Of a stretch of DNA of 64,000 bases, positions 10,079 through 20,990 are shown one piece after another (position 1 is the stretch's first letter; every line of letters starts with the position of its first letter). The position numbers and the translations under genes were made by a program. The stretch comes from Siderastrea siderea (Eukaryota; Cnidaria; Anthozoa; Scleractinia; Rhizangiidae), in the NCBI GenBank assembly GCA_964030785.1, contig OZ034967.1, forward strand, positions 44,486,533 through 44,550,532, in the 5' to 3' direction. The notes below the pieces were generated by a model. It saw only the letters and a program-made list of their open reading frames with translations. It searched no databases and was not told the DNA's origin.

Positions 10079-10337
10079 GTATACCGAATCATTGGTTACT
10101 CAAACCTGGTCATGCATTCCTGTCAATAACAAACTAATGAATGGCTTCTGTCACCCAGCCGGAGTAGGAATTTGACAGGTTTACAATTTGCATAATCTGG
10201 CTGTAACAGTCAGTTACATTTCTTTATTTTTACAGCTCTTTATTTTTATTCTCTTTTCTCTTCGCTGCCCATTTTTTTTTCAATGCATAAATGTTGAGAG
10301 AACTCAAACACCAGGCCTGGTATTTACGTATTCTTAA

Positions 10338-10736
10338 GGACGGTGCCTCCTTTTGTTACTGCCCATACGTTCTGCGCATCTTGTTACATGTATGTTCAGA
10401 TTTCTTAAGGAAATTGCCCACTAATACAACAATATTTTTGCACGGTTTATGACTACGTGGAAAAAGAAGATCTTAGCAAGGGCTATCAGAATCCAAAAAG
10501 AAAATTGGGGGTAACCATTCATTTTTCAGAGATAATAGAGCTTAAGTTTGGAAAGAAATTGCCATACATTCTTTGTATTTTAATGCTTTTTTAGAATTAT
10601 GGTTGCTTAGTTATCTCTGAAAAATGCACAGTTACCCACATTTTTCTGTCTGGATTCCAATAGCCCTTGCTAAGATCTACTTTTTCCCCATGGTCATAAC
10701 CTTTGCAAAGTACATCTGTATTAGGAGGCACCGTCC
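10338..10736. mobile_element. TTAA-flanked foldback MITE, family also present in the duplicated blocks
   Basis: The ends GGACGGTGCCTCC and GGAGGCACCGTCC are perfect inverted repeats flanked by TTAA on both sides (10334-10337 and 10737-10740). Inner parts are also inverted (ATTTTTCAGAGATAA against TTATCTCTGAAAAAT; CTTAGCAAGGGCTAT against its complement). Degraded relatives lie at about 54380-54724 and, as a right half only, at about 16180-16295. Confidence 0.75.
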
Positions 10737-10823
10737 TTAAAAGATTGTGCAACTATGCAAATCGAAGTCAGTCAAACTCTCACCCTGGCCTGAGGCTGAA
10801 AGTCATACATTAACTATTATGGA

Positions 10824-11438
10824 TTATTATTCAACAAATTGTCACTATGCCCATATATGGTAACGAAGCCCTCAATATCTGTCATCCTACATGACAGATA
10901 TCCTGCGATATACGTAAATTACCATATTTGGAAGTGCACTGCAGATTGTTTGGCGGCCATTTTGAAAAGCGAGGCAGTTTCAGGAGTGTTCTCCGAAAAT
11001 TTTAACTCTCTGGAAGAAACTTTCCACGATTAAATGCTCTGAAAAAGTCAACAAGTATTTGCTTCAGCTCACAAAGATATCCAGAGGTTGACCTGGAATT
11101 TTCATAGTGAGAACTCAACCAAGAAAATGCTATTGCGAACGAAGCAGCACACTTGCTCACGGAAAGTTGTAAAGACTAAAGTTGAAAAGATTTCAATTCA
11201 CAGGAAGAGGACTTATTCTCGGTAAGGTAGCAATATTTTATTTCCTTTGTCTTGTCATTTCCAAACATGAGTTTGTAAATACGTCTTTATAAGTGAACGG
11301 TAGTAAACTTTGATTTCTTGAAGTTCTGTTTTGATTTTTATTAAGCTTATGTGTCGCTAGCTTTTAGCGTTTTTATCATAGAGCCGTAGTTTTTCTCGTT
11401 CTGAAAATGGTAGGCTATGGGAATTTGTTGAATAATAA
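10824..11438. mobile_element. MITE with 17-bp perfect inverted ends
   Basis: TTATTATTCAACAAATT (10824-10840) faces AATTTGTTGAATAATAA (11422-11438). No coding capacity is seen. A second foldback of about 115 bp follows directly at 11437-11551 (AACAATTATCCTGC ... GCAGGATAATTGTT). Confidence 0.6.
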
Positions 11439-11551
11439 AACAATTATCCTGCTCAATCTTGCGGAATATCCCCTGATTTAGCCAACTCGGTTTACGGCCT
11501 CGTCGGCTAAGTATCAGGTGATATTCCGCGCGATTTCGCAGGATAATTGTT
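11437..11551. repeat. Foldback repeat of about 115 bp
   Basis: Arms AACAATTATCCTGC...GCGGAATATC and GATATTCCGC...GCAGGATAATTGTT are inverted. The loop region reads TTTACGGCCTCGTCGG. It may be a separate element abutting the one before it. Confidence 0.6.
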
Positions 11552-11958
11552 AAATATCAGATCAAGTTTCACTTTGAATTGTTTATTTCAAGAGCCACTT
11601 TTTGCAACAAAAAATATCCATTAATGAATTCATTTGTTTGTAACTGACAGGAACACATGACTGGGTTAGTTTGAGAACAAAATAAGGCCTTTGTGCATGA
11701 TAAATTTATGCCTTAGTAGTGACTAACCTTCAAATCACTGTTTTTTTTATTGCACAATGAAATCAAGGCAAATAGTGTACACCAGGCTTTTATTGATGGC
11801 TTAAAATTTGGTTGCTGACATATACAGTGTAATATGAACATGAATATATGAAATTCATATATTTGAACTGCAGATAAAGATAGAATTATATGTAGATCAT
11901 TGCAGTGAAGTTGTTCCAACCTAAGTGGTTGAAAAGAAAAAACCTGAGAAAAAATTCA

Positions 11959-12031
11959 GGCTTGAACGGGAATCGAACCCATGACCTCTGCGATACCGGT
12001 GCAGCGCCCTAACCAACTGAGCTATCAAGCC
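11959..12031 (-). tRNA. tRNA-like sequence (Thr-like anticodon GGT), SINE head
   Basis: The 73 nt fold as a cloverleaf. The acceptor stem GGCTTGA/TCAAGCC is perfect, the D arm is GCTC/GGGC, and the T arm is ATGGG-TTCGATT-CCCGT. Anticodon loop position 33 is C rather than T, and the last pair of that stem is an A-C mismatch. With three more copies nearby and a shared tail, this is more likely a SINE head than a working tRNA gene. No CCA is encoded. Confidence 0.5.
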
Positions 12032-12253
12032 AACTGGGAGCTGGTCAATTGAGAGTTCGTATTATCCCGTAGATGGAGAATAAAGGAACATGAATATATG
12101 AAATTCATATATTTGAACTGCGGATAAAGATAGAATTATATGTAGATCATCATAGTGAACGTGTTCCAACCTAAGCGGTTGAAAAGAAAAAACCTGAGAA
12201 AAAATTCAGGCTTGAACGGGAATCGAACCCATGACCTCTGCAATACCGGTGCA

Positions 12254-12317
12254 GCTCAGTTGGTTAGGGCGCTGCACCGGTATCGCAGAGGTCATGGGTT
12301 CGATTCCCGTTCAAGCC
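12254..12317 (+). tRNA. Truncated tRNA-like sequence at palindrome centre
   Basis: This copy lacks the 5' acceptor strand and begins at the D arm (GCTCAGTTGGTTAGGGC); the rest matches the full copies. A partial minus-strand copy (about 12209-12252) abuts it head to head. Confidence 0.55.
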
Positions 12318-12494
12318 TGAATTTTTTCTCAGGTTTCTTCTTTTCAACCGCTTAGGTTGGAACACCTTCACTGCGATGATCTACATATAATTCTATCTTT
12401 ATCTGCAGTTCAAATATATGAATTTCATATATTCATGTTCATTTATTCTCCATCTACGGGATAATACGAACTCTCAATTGACCAGCTCCCAGTT

Positions 12495-12567
12495 GGCTTG
12501 ATAGCTCAGTTGGTTAGGGCGCTGCACCGGTATCGCAGAGGTCATGGGTTCGATTCCTGTTCAAGCC
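12495..12567 (+). tRNA. tRNA-like sequence, second full copy, SINE head
   Basis: 73 nt, same cloverleaf as the copy at 11959-12031 in opposite orientation. One T-stem base differs (CCTGT in place of CCCGT), leaving G-T pairs. It shares the GAATTTTTTT tail. Confidence 0.5.
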
Positions 12568-12757
12568 TGAATTTTTTTTTCCGGTTTCTTCTTTGCAACC
12601 ACTTAGGTTGGAAAACCTTCACTGCGATGATCTACATATAATTCTGACATATAATATGTTAGCCGCATCTCTGTTACATGAATGCTGTGTTTGAAAAATG
12701 ATCAATATAAGGCCGATTTGCTTAAAAATGCACAGAGGACCCTTGTTCCACAAAAAA

Positions 12758-12853
12758 TATCAACTTAAGCAGCTGATAACAAAACAACCTGAAGAAAATT
12801 TCTCGCCTGAAGTTTTTTTTAGGTTGTTGTTTTATCAGCTGCATAAGTTGATA
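12758..12853. repeat. Hairpin-forming inverted repeat
   Basis: TATCAACTTAAGCAGCTGAT followed by AACAAAACAACCT faces AGGTTGTTGTTTTATCAGC and TGCATAAGTTGATA around a loop of about 30 bp. Non-coding. Confidence 0.65.
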
Positions 12854-13038
12854 TCATTAACTGTGATGGTCGTTATCATTTCATAGTTTAGTACCACTTG
12901 CCTTTTCAAAAACAAGTTTAAGTGAAGATACTTTCTTATCATTGCTTTGGCTCAAAGAGTAAAATAGTCTATCAGCTCTTTTCATGTACATGCATGTAAA
13001 CATTTCATTCAAGGGGAATCCTTCAAATTACCTTTTAG

Positions 13039-13841
13039 GTGATTTCTGATTATAAAAAGGAAAGGCGGGATGCCATAAAAGCTGATTCCCTGAAGTTGTT
13101 GCAAACAGGGCTTGTAAGTATTCATGTATTAATTTATTACTCGTTAATATATGTAACAGTAAGTTTTCTGAAAATTAGTTTTAGGATTACTTGAAAAAAA
13201 GTTTTAACCATTGCCTTAAAAGCTCAATGCCAGCCTTTTAGTGTGTTGGATGCATGTCACAACACCATTTCTCTGCAGACAATTCATCACAGTCAAACTA
13301 CTCAGCATGTGACCATTTGCCTGACACTAGTAATAAACCAATCAACAGTTATTTGAAATGATGGTACTGGATATCATTGGAATATTACAATAGGCTATGC
13401 AAAATTGAAATTTTGATCCCATTAATAAAATCTATCTGTTATTAGTGAAAGTCATTCCTAAATAAATATGCGAATGTGCTGAATATCTTGAATGTAATTC
13501 AGTTTGGTGTGTACTAATTAATAACCATGTAGTGAATTCAGTGTGCCAGAAAATGCAGGTTTTGACAGGGTGTCTGTATTAAGCAGTACTATATTTATTA
13601 ATTAGTCTAGTGTCTGTGCTTATGGTTACTGTTAATCACATTTCTCTTCCAGGTTGTAAGAGACCAAGAAATTATGATTGCCCTCCACTTTTCAAAAGAG
13701 AGACAGGTTTCCTCTGTCACATTAAAAAGACTGAAACCATTGTGCAAGGATCACTGCATTCCTTGCATGCCAGGGACACCTAAACAAAACCTACTGAGTT
13801 CCCTAGGACAGGTTCTGTTTGAGAAATGTAGTAAAATGTAA
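13039..13841 (+). CDS. Two exon-like segments of an unrecognised gene (3' end)
   Basis: Segment 1 (13039-13113, 75 nt) is bounded by CCTTTTAG and GTAAGTAT. It reads VISDYKKERRDAIKADSLK and on to LLQTGL. Segment 2 (13653-13841) follows TTTCTCTTCCAG and reads VVRDQEIMIALHFSKERQ, then a cysteine-containing part (CKDHCIPCMPG), ending at TAA. Both are phase 0 and join in frame. The splice signals are good and the peptide looks protein-like, but I recognise no family. Upstream exons were not found; they may be lost or displaced by the repeats to the left. It may be a gene remnant or a transposon-derived exon pair. Confidence 0.35.
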
Positions 13842-14439
13842 AAACAATGAAGAACTTACCACCTATGATAACCTCGTAACTATTGATTTACCTACCGGTA
13901 CTAATTTGTCATGTGCAATTGAACTTTGCTTACACGTAACATATTTTCTTGGTTATAAAAACCAGGGTTCAAATAAGATACAATTTAACAGCATTCATAA
14001 GTCGACCTTACACAATGTACACATACCTTTCTGTTGATGAGACTGATTCTTCTCCGATGGGTGTACTACTTTGGGTGCAAAAACCATCACCGAATACCAC
14101 TCCACAATGTACTGAGTACCAAATTCTAAAGTTGCAAATACTAAAACGAATGCTGTGTCTGTGAACCCCAAGTTGTAAGCACTGGTCCACTTAACCAGGA
14201 AAATATGGTACAAGACAACAATTCGATCAAATCTAGTTCAATGAATTTTTCTTTTGTTTTGTGAAAGTTGATGCTGTAGAATATGATGTCGGCATCTACA
14301 TGTACATAACAAATTTTAGAAATATGCCAGAGTCAAATACATGTATCTTGACACTTTAAGACGGATTCAGCCCAGCATTCGAGCAATAAGTGCAAGAATT
14401 ATTTACTAATACTCATAGCAAGGTAACATTTTGGAGTAA

Positions 14440-14583
14440 TATATCAAACACGAGAAAGAGTGTTTCATCAGGATATCCAAACCTCGAGAAGTGGGTTGAA
14501 AAAACGAGGCGCAGCTGAGTTTTTTTGACTGACTTCGAGGTGTTTGGATACCTGATGAAACACTCTTTCGAGTTATTGATATG
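14440..14583. repeat. Foldback repeat of about 144 bp
   Basis: Arms containing GAAAGAGTGTTTCATCAGG and CCTGATGAAACACTCTTTC face each other, continuing inward as ATCCAAACCTCGA/TCGAGGTGTTTGGAT. The loop is rich in T and G. Non-coding element of MITE type. Confidence 0.7.
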
Positions 14584-14925
14584 GCTTCTCAAACCATTCA
14601 TAATTCTTGGAGGACCATTGGGTTGCATCATCACTGATTTATGCTTTTCACCTGACAACGTTTTTTCAATTGGGTGTATATAACAAATTGTAAGAATGAT
14701 TAATACAAATGTGTAGTATCTTTTAAAATAACTTAATGGGTCAAAAACAACAATTATTACCATTTGAATCGAAACACAAGGATATTTATACATTTAACAA
14801 ACCTATTATATTGTTGTGAAATATTTTGAAAGCACATAGTTCAAATTATAATTTTTATTGAATTGGGCAGAATGAAACAATAAAGTTTTTATGTATTTTT
14901 ATTACACATTTTTATTTACTGAGGA

Positions 14926-16150
14926 CTGTATAAGTTATTTACAGGATCTTGACAGCCCTCGCTTTTAATTTCAATTTACGTGGTATTTGCAGGATCTTGA
15001 CAGCCCCCTTTTTTAATTTACGTGGTATTTACAGGATCTTGACTGCTACTCTTTTTCAATTTACATGATATTTACAGGGTATTGACAGCCCCCCTTTTTC
15101 CATTTACATGATATTTACAGGATATCGACAGCCCCCCTTTTTCGATTTACATGATATTTACAGGATATCGACAGCCCCCTTTTTCAATTTACGTGGTATT
15201 TACAGGATCTATGCAGCCTCCCTTTATTAGTTTACGCGGTATTTACAGGATCTCGACAGCCCCCCTTTTTCGATTTACATGATATTTACAGGATCTCGAG
15301 AGCCCCTCTTTTTTAATTTACATGATATTTACAGGATATCGACAGCCCCCCTTTTTCGACTTACATGATATTTACAGGATCTCGACAGCCCCCTTTTTCA
15401 ATTTACGTGGTATTTCAAGATCTCGACAGCCCCCTTTTTTCAATTTACGTGGCATTTACAATGTTATTTACAGGATCTCGACAGCCCCTCTTTTTCAATT
15501 TACATGATATTTACAGGATCTCGACAGCCCCCTTTTTCGATTTACATGATATTTACAGGATCTCGAGAGCCCCTCTTTTTTAATTTACATGATATTTACA
15601 GGATATCGACAGCCCCCCTTTTTCGATTTACATGATATTTACAGGATATCAACAGCCCCCCCTTTTCAATTTACATGGTATTTACAGGGTCTCGACAGCC
15701 CCCCTTTTTCAATTTACGTGGTATTTACAGGATCTCGACAGCCCCCTTTTTTCAATTTACGTGGTATTTACAATGTTATTTACAGGATCTCGACAGCCCC
15801 CCTTTTTTAATTTACGTGGTATTTACAGGGTCTCGAAAGCCCCCCTTTTTCAATTTACATGGTATTTACAATGTCATTTACAGGATCTTGGCAGCCACCC
15901 TTTTTCAATTTACATGGTCTTTACAGGATCTCGGCAGGCTCCCTCTTATAAATTTACATGTTATTTACATGATCTGTGTTCTTTTGCCTTACAACATTTA
16001 CAGTATCTTTCTTTATATTTACATGTTTCAATGTCGAAATTTACATGATATTTACAGTATCTTTTGAGAACATGTAAAAGTCCAAAAATCATGTAAATTT
16101 ACTTTTTACAGTATCTTTTTACCCTTTCACATGTTATTTACATGTTATTT
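14926..16150 (+). repeat. 43-bp minisatellite
   Basis: A head-to-tail array of about 24 units, period 43 bp. The unit core is ATTTACAGGATCTCGACAGC followed by a C run, a T run and AATTTACRTGGT. Units are regular from about 14940 to 15960 and then decay to TTTACATG/TTTACAGTATC motifs up to about 16150. Open frames on the plus strand here arise because no unit frame contains a stop in the regular part; they are not genes. The array ends where the duplicated gene block begins. Confidence 0.9.
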
Positions 16151-16396
16151 ACATAGTATGTAAATTTTCAACTTTTCCAGTGAGTTTCCTTTGTGGATAT
16201 TCCAGTACCCTTGCTAAGATGAGCTTTTCCCGCACGGTCGTAAACTGGGAAAAATGCCACTGTATTGCGCGTCCCAGTCCTTAACGATGATGACACTGAG
16301 AAACCTGTGGCCCTCAAATTCCCAAAATTCCGAAATGTTTGACGGCGTTGGAACGTCTGAGGGACAGGGCAGCCTGATGCCACGTGGATAGTAAAA

Positions 16397-18901
16397 TCAC
16401 GCCATACTCTGTTCCTCAGGAGCAAGAATTTGTTCAGTGGGCTGGCTGGTCTCGTGCTCATGCTCAACTGCTGGCTTGGTCTCACACTGAGGAATCTAGC
16501 AATAAGATTATTCAAGAAAGAAGTAAGAAAACTTCAATGAGCAAGAAATGAAAGGCTATTCGAACAGGAAAGGGCTAGTAAGGATAGAAAAGGACAAGCA
16601 ATTGTATAAGGAAAGAAATGGACAGATGGGGATAAGAAAGGGCGTTTTGAGGACACTTGGGACTACCATCGCTCAAAATACACACCCTTTTACAAACCCA
16701 AATTTTAGTGATTTATCGTTATTCTTTGATGTTGTTATCACCCCGCTATTTTAATCTTAAATACGAGAGCTAAGGATATAGTGTTGTAACTGCATTTTTG
16801 GAATTTCTACATTATCTCCGAGGGCCAAGTGGTTGTCCGTGCTATGCACTGTTCAGTGTTTCCTCATTTTTTTTCCTGTTCTGTCTACAATTGAGACATT
16901 TTCCACATTCCAGACAAATCAAGACAATATCCTTGGTTGCTCATTTGCTTTGATATCTCCATCTAAGTACCCTTTGGTGGTTTGTCGGCTGGTGGAATGG
17001 GGAAGAGGGGTGATAACTGGTAACACTATAGCAACCAAGTTACAAGAAATTTCACATACCATAGACAATTTAACGTTCAACTGTTCAGTTTCCAAGAGAG
17101 TCTCACCATCGAGACTTCCACTGAGCAGTTTTGCGACAATTTTCATGGCAGATGCGTCGCAGGATGGCAGGGTGTAGGTAACCTTCTCTGGCAACCTCAT
17201 CTCGTCGATCTTTCTCCTCTCAATCTGTGCATCAAATTTATTTATAAGTTAGTAACAATCGTTAGAAGAATTTTTTAATTCTAAATGTGAGGAAAAGCTT
17301 CTTCACTTGCGAATTCCTGTAAGAAGGAATTCGAAAGAACGCGGCGAGGTAACAATAAGATTCTTGTGTAATCGGGTCAGCCTAGACAACTTGCAACGAG
17401 CATCAGAGTACACCACTTCGACTTAATATCACCACAAGGCTTTAACAGGGTAGGTCAGTTTATAAACGTGTGCAAAAAGAAAGGAGGGATAAAGGTAGAA
17501 ACAAAATGAATGTAGAACAATCGTCAAAGTCAAAGAACGAAAACGTTTTAGTTTTATTTTTTTTTGGCTTGCTTGATTTTGTTTAGATTTTACTCATTTA
17601 ATCCAGCAGAAACTGGCTACCTTAGTTAAATCGACAAGACTGTACCAAAGAAAACATTTAGCCACTGTAATTAAGTAGTGCTTTATGTCATTCTTTCTTA
17701 TCATTACCTTTCGCACTGCTGCAAAATCGCCCATTTCCAATTTGGCCATTAGAGTTCCACCCTCACTTGTCTTACTCCAGCAGAACTTGTCAGAGTAGAC
17801 TTTTATCATTTCCAATCTTGCTTTCTCCTCCTAAAACCAAGCAAAAGGAAAATACCAATCTCTTAAGCGGCCTTCACACGTCAAACTAATGTTTGCCAAC
17901 TCGTGTTGGCAAACTCAAATCGATGTGTGTGAATGACACAAAAACATGTTGGCGAAAAGTTGGCGAGAATAGAGACAAGTTCTATTTGTCGCCAACATTT
18001 TGCCAACATGTTGTTGTGTCGTTCACACACACCAATTTGAGTTTGCTAGCAGGAGTTGGCCAACATTAGTCTGACGTGTGAAGGTCGCTTTAGATCACTT
18101 TCATGTGAGATTACTACCATGTTATATCTTAGTCATTAGAGTCTTCAATACAGCAAAGTTCAAAATAAAGTCGTGATGGGCAGGGGGGGGGGGGACTGTA
18201 AAAATTCCAACATAAAAAAAAATAAAGAGGAGCATTATATGTCATAGCACTACCAGTAAACTGGTATCTGCTACCTTGTGCGATGCGGTACATAACTCCC
18301 TGGGGTTTCAGCTATCAATTTTTATGAGACTCAGAGAACCAGGGACTGCTCTTTGTCAGGATGCTCACCATTAGTGACCAATTCGGTATGGATAGACCTG
18401 CAAAGGACCAATGTCCCAGATGGAAGAGCTCTTAGGTCAATGAGATAAACAAGCATTTTATCACCACGAAATGCGATAGCCCAAGGTGAAGGCCACATAG
18501 CGTACACAGGGTTAATTAATTAAGCAAATAATGACGCGATCAGTCCATTCGTATAAGATAAAAAGGAGTGGCGGGCGTTGTTTCCTTTAATTGAGTACTT
18601 TGCTGAATTCTCGGTCCCACCTGCACCTTGCTATAATTAATTACTTGTCGAGGGTAAATAAAGGACATATAGTTTTGAATTTATTTTTGTAATATTTTCG
18701 CAACAGTATAACTACCTGTAGGAATTCTGATCTGTTGTTTTCTACAGCTCTTGTTATAAACATGAAGAGCTGTTTCCTTGACTCGCTGTGACCATGGCGT
18801 TCTGGCTGCACGTGGCTAAAGATGTCCACGATATACTTTTCATCCTCGCAGTCTTGGGCTGCACATTGTCGTTGTTTTGCCAATGGGATGTGGTCGGACA
18901 T
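16397..18901 (-). CDS. Four-exon protein of unknown function, paralogue A
   Basis: Predicted as complement(join(16397..16495,17060..17224,17708..17830,18716..18901)), 190 residues. All three introns have GT-AG ends and are phase 0. Exon 1 starts MSDHIPLAKQRQ and includes IFSHVQPERHGH. Exon 2 reads EEKARLEMIKVYSDKFCW onward. Exon 3 contains EKVTYTLPSCDASAMKIVAK. Exon 4 is a short acidic, E/Q/P-rich tail ending EEQSMA and a stop. There is no signal peptide or membrane segment; it is probably soluble and largely helical. Copy B at 54836-57064 has the same four exon lengths (186, 123, 165 and 99 nt) and stays open throughout, which is strong evidence that both are real genes under constraint. I do not recognise the family. 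Confidence 0.7.
17866..18090. mobile_element. 225-bp palindromic MITE in intron 1 of paralogue A
   Basis: The ends AGCGGCCTTCACACGTCA and TGACGTGTGAAGGTCGCTT are inverted and flanked by TA on each side, a likely Tc1/mariner-type target. Most of its length is a foldback (TTGGCAAACTCAAAT against ATTTGAGTTTGC; CATGTTGGCGAAAAGTTGG against its complement). The matching intron of paralogue B lacks it. Confidence 0.75.
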
Positions 18902-18999
18902 CTTTCAGGATGTAGCTGGAAGAAGGACGAGAACAGATTGTTGGTTGAATTATCAAGATTGATTGGGCATGAAAGGCAGCTAGCAAGTAGCTTGCACTT

Positions 19000-20200
19000 A
19001 CATCTATACTAGGAAATTCTGGAAATTCAATGAAGCCATAAACGAGTTTTTGCTAAACTAGAGAAGAGGAAGACTTCATTGACGAAGTATCAAAATGATT
19101 TTTGTAGACCTTTGTGACAGGGTTAAATACGTAGAAGGGAAGTTTACTGTGTCGTGTTACGGAACATTAGAAACGTCTAACTCAACAGCCCACAGTGACT
19201 TTTATATACCCCACCCAACTAATGAATACTGATGTGAATAGCGTCACTGAATAGCCAAGACCACAATACCAAGGACTACCTGTCCCCCTGGTGGTGTGGG
19301 TTCTTTGACGTCCCATACCAGCTAAATATAAGTAGGTACAGGAGACCAGGCCAATGCTTAACGCCATGGCCCAACGATGAGATCATCTGAACTGAGACAA
19401 GACGTGAGACAAGCCCAGCCAGCATGATCGTAACCATCTAAAACTGTAAAAATAGAAAATTCGCTACAAGTTACTGAAACTACGTTGGATTATTAGGTTA
19501 AATTTCTATACATGGGTTATTATGAGTACAAGGAATAATCATAGCTTGACTTTACCGTGAGCAATTGTGTTTTGTCCACGTCTAAGTTGTGAGTGCTCTA
19601 CATCTAAACATGGAGACTAATGACATAGCTAGGGCACTCTTCACTGTCGTTCCCAGGGTCTTTCCCGCGCTGAAAATGGCTTTGCAAACTGAATGGCTGC
19701 TTCACTTGTTAAAGTAGAAAGTACATGGGGTAATTAGATATTATTTTGTTCTTCACCTATTAAACCAGTGAGCAGTCAAGTTAATTATTTTAAAATTCAT
19801 AATTAATTTTTCATCCAATTCCAGTTTTTCCTGACTTGTGCAAAGTGTTATTTTTTAGATGGCAAGCATGTGGTATTTGCTAGGTCTTTTAGAAGTCTGC
19901 AATTTGTGGTTTATTATGGTATGTGTAGTGTTTACACGTATATCTGACTTTTACTGGGATGCAGTGGTGTAGTGGGTAGTGCCTTAAGCTTTGGACTAAC
20001 CACTTCCTGTGCATTGAACAAAGGATAACTAGGCTGAGGCCTGATACCTGCCATCGTGTTGTTTCCATTGACAAGAAACTACTTCACATTGTCTCGCTCA
20101 CCCTGGTTTATAAATGGGTAAAAAGAGGAAGAGTCGCACATGGGCAAAGGAGGCCCACACGGCCGGAGCTAATCCCGGTTTCTGTAGCATGAAATTAATA
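19000..20200. other. 5' flank of paralogue A and unexplained sequence
   Basis: About 19000-19690 is conserved with 57160-57830 and probably holds the promoter and 5' untranslated exons. No clear TATA box is seen. Beyond it, to 20200, no gene is supported; TGGTGTAGTGGGTAG at about 19970 resembles a tRNA A box but has no matching B box. Confidence 0.45.
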
Positions 20201-20212
20201 GGGACTTTAAGA

Positions 20213-20987
20213 TACGGTGACTACGGACTACGGACTGCGGTTGGACGCGCGTTTTTCTTTGGCTGAAACACTGGGCCGAGTACACAACGAGTGGCGCGAA
20301 AATGCGAAGTTAAGACCGCAGACTACAGGCAACAGACTACGAACGAAGAGCGAAGGTCAACTCTACGCTAAACAGATACAAAATCTCTTTTAAAAAGATT
20401 CGAGATGCTCTGGTTTTGACTTGTAATCGTCGCACTGCAATTCAAAATGTAATTGCACGTGAGGTTTGCGTGAAAGCTTAATCAACTTTTCGGGGCTCGC
20501 TTTTCAAATTACTTCGCTCGCAAAACTACTTCAGAAGCAAATTTGACATATTTTACTAAATTAATTACTTCTTAACTTGAAGGGAAGCCATTTGTGTCTA
20601 GAAAGAGCAAAGAGAAGAGTTGATATTACAAGCTATCTTCAAAGCATCAAATTTAATTTCATTCTGGAAAACAACGCGGTGGTCAAAATCGGTAAACAAA
20701 GTAAGCCGTACATTTTTCGCTGTTCTGAGTTCATAAGCACTTAAAATTGTTCGAAATGCGTATTGCTTTGCAGTTCAAGCGTTACAGTACAAGAACACCT
20801 CAATTTTCTAACTTTAGACTACTTTTTCATGCCAACTTCAGTTCCTCGTACTACACCACGCTGTACTACGTGAAATCATTCCACTACGCACCGTCGTGAG
20901 CTTGCGACGGTGGGGACAACAGAACACATGTCTCGTCCAAGTCCTAACGTGCCTCCCGTCCGTAGTCCGTAGTCCGTAGTCACCGTA
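20213..20987. mobile_element. 775-bp MITE with CGTAGTCC-repeat ends
   Basis: TACGGTGACTACGGACTACG at the left faces the same sequence inverted at the right (CGTAGTCCGTAGTCACCGTA). The ends consist of the 8-bp unit CTACGGAC repeated. No open frame of note lies inside. Confidence 0.7.
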
Positions 20988-20990
20988 CGG

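Larger units (their letters stand above)
11820..12650. repeat. Large palindrome built of tRNA-headed SINE-like repeats
   Basis: The left arm (about 11820-12252) and right arm (about 12254-12650) are near mirror images. Each unit has a tRNA-like head, the tail GAATTTTTTCTCAGG, the segment AACCGCTTAGGTTGGAACA, and an AT-rich part containing ATATATGAAATTCATATAT. At the centre two tRNA-like heads meet head to head (GGTGCAGCTCAGTTGG). The result resembles SINE-like units fused in opposite orientation. Confidence 0.75.
16180..19690. repeat. Duplicated block, copy A
   Basis: Collinear with copy B (54647 to about 57830), same orientation, about 38.4 kb apart. Homology begins at AGTTTCCTTTGTGGATATTC, inside a TTAA-type MITE remnant, and ends near CCGCNCTGAAAATGGC. 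Exons, most introns and about 700 bp of 5' flank are shared. Confidence 0.85.

Noticed and set aside
12155..12355. Plus-strand frame of 66 residues over the palindrome centre
   Set aside because: It lies across two tRNA-like heads and their tails; the peptide is the translation of a SINE.
11959..12567. Functional tRNA-Thr genes
   Set aside because: Anticodon loop position 33 is C, the stem has a mismatch, copies are truncated, and all share a non-tRNA tail; a SINE family explains them better.
15322..16067. Several overlapping plus-strand open frames of 60-140 residues
   Set aside because: They are all readings of the 43-bp minisatellite and share the repeated peptide TGSRQPPFF; no start context or domain.
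14926..16150. CRISPR-like array (regular short repeats)
   Set aside because: The repeats are head to tail with no unique spacers, and the genome is eukaryotic.
16168..16515. Minus-strand frame of 115 residues (and its counterpart at 54622-54924)
   Set aside because: It is an out-of-phase reading of exon 4 and its 3' flank. The spliced gene uses another frame, which ends at a stop shared by both paralogues.
18181..18193. G-run of 12 bases as a regulatory site
   Set aside because: A simple homopolymer in an intron with no conserved counterpart in paralogue B.
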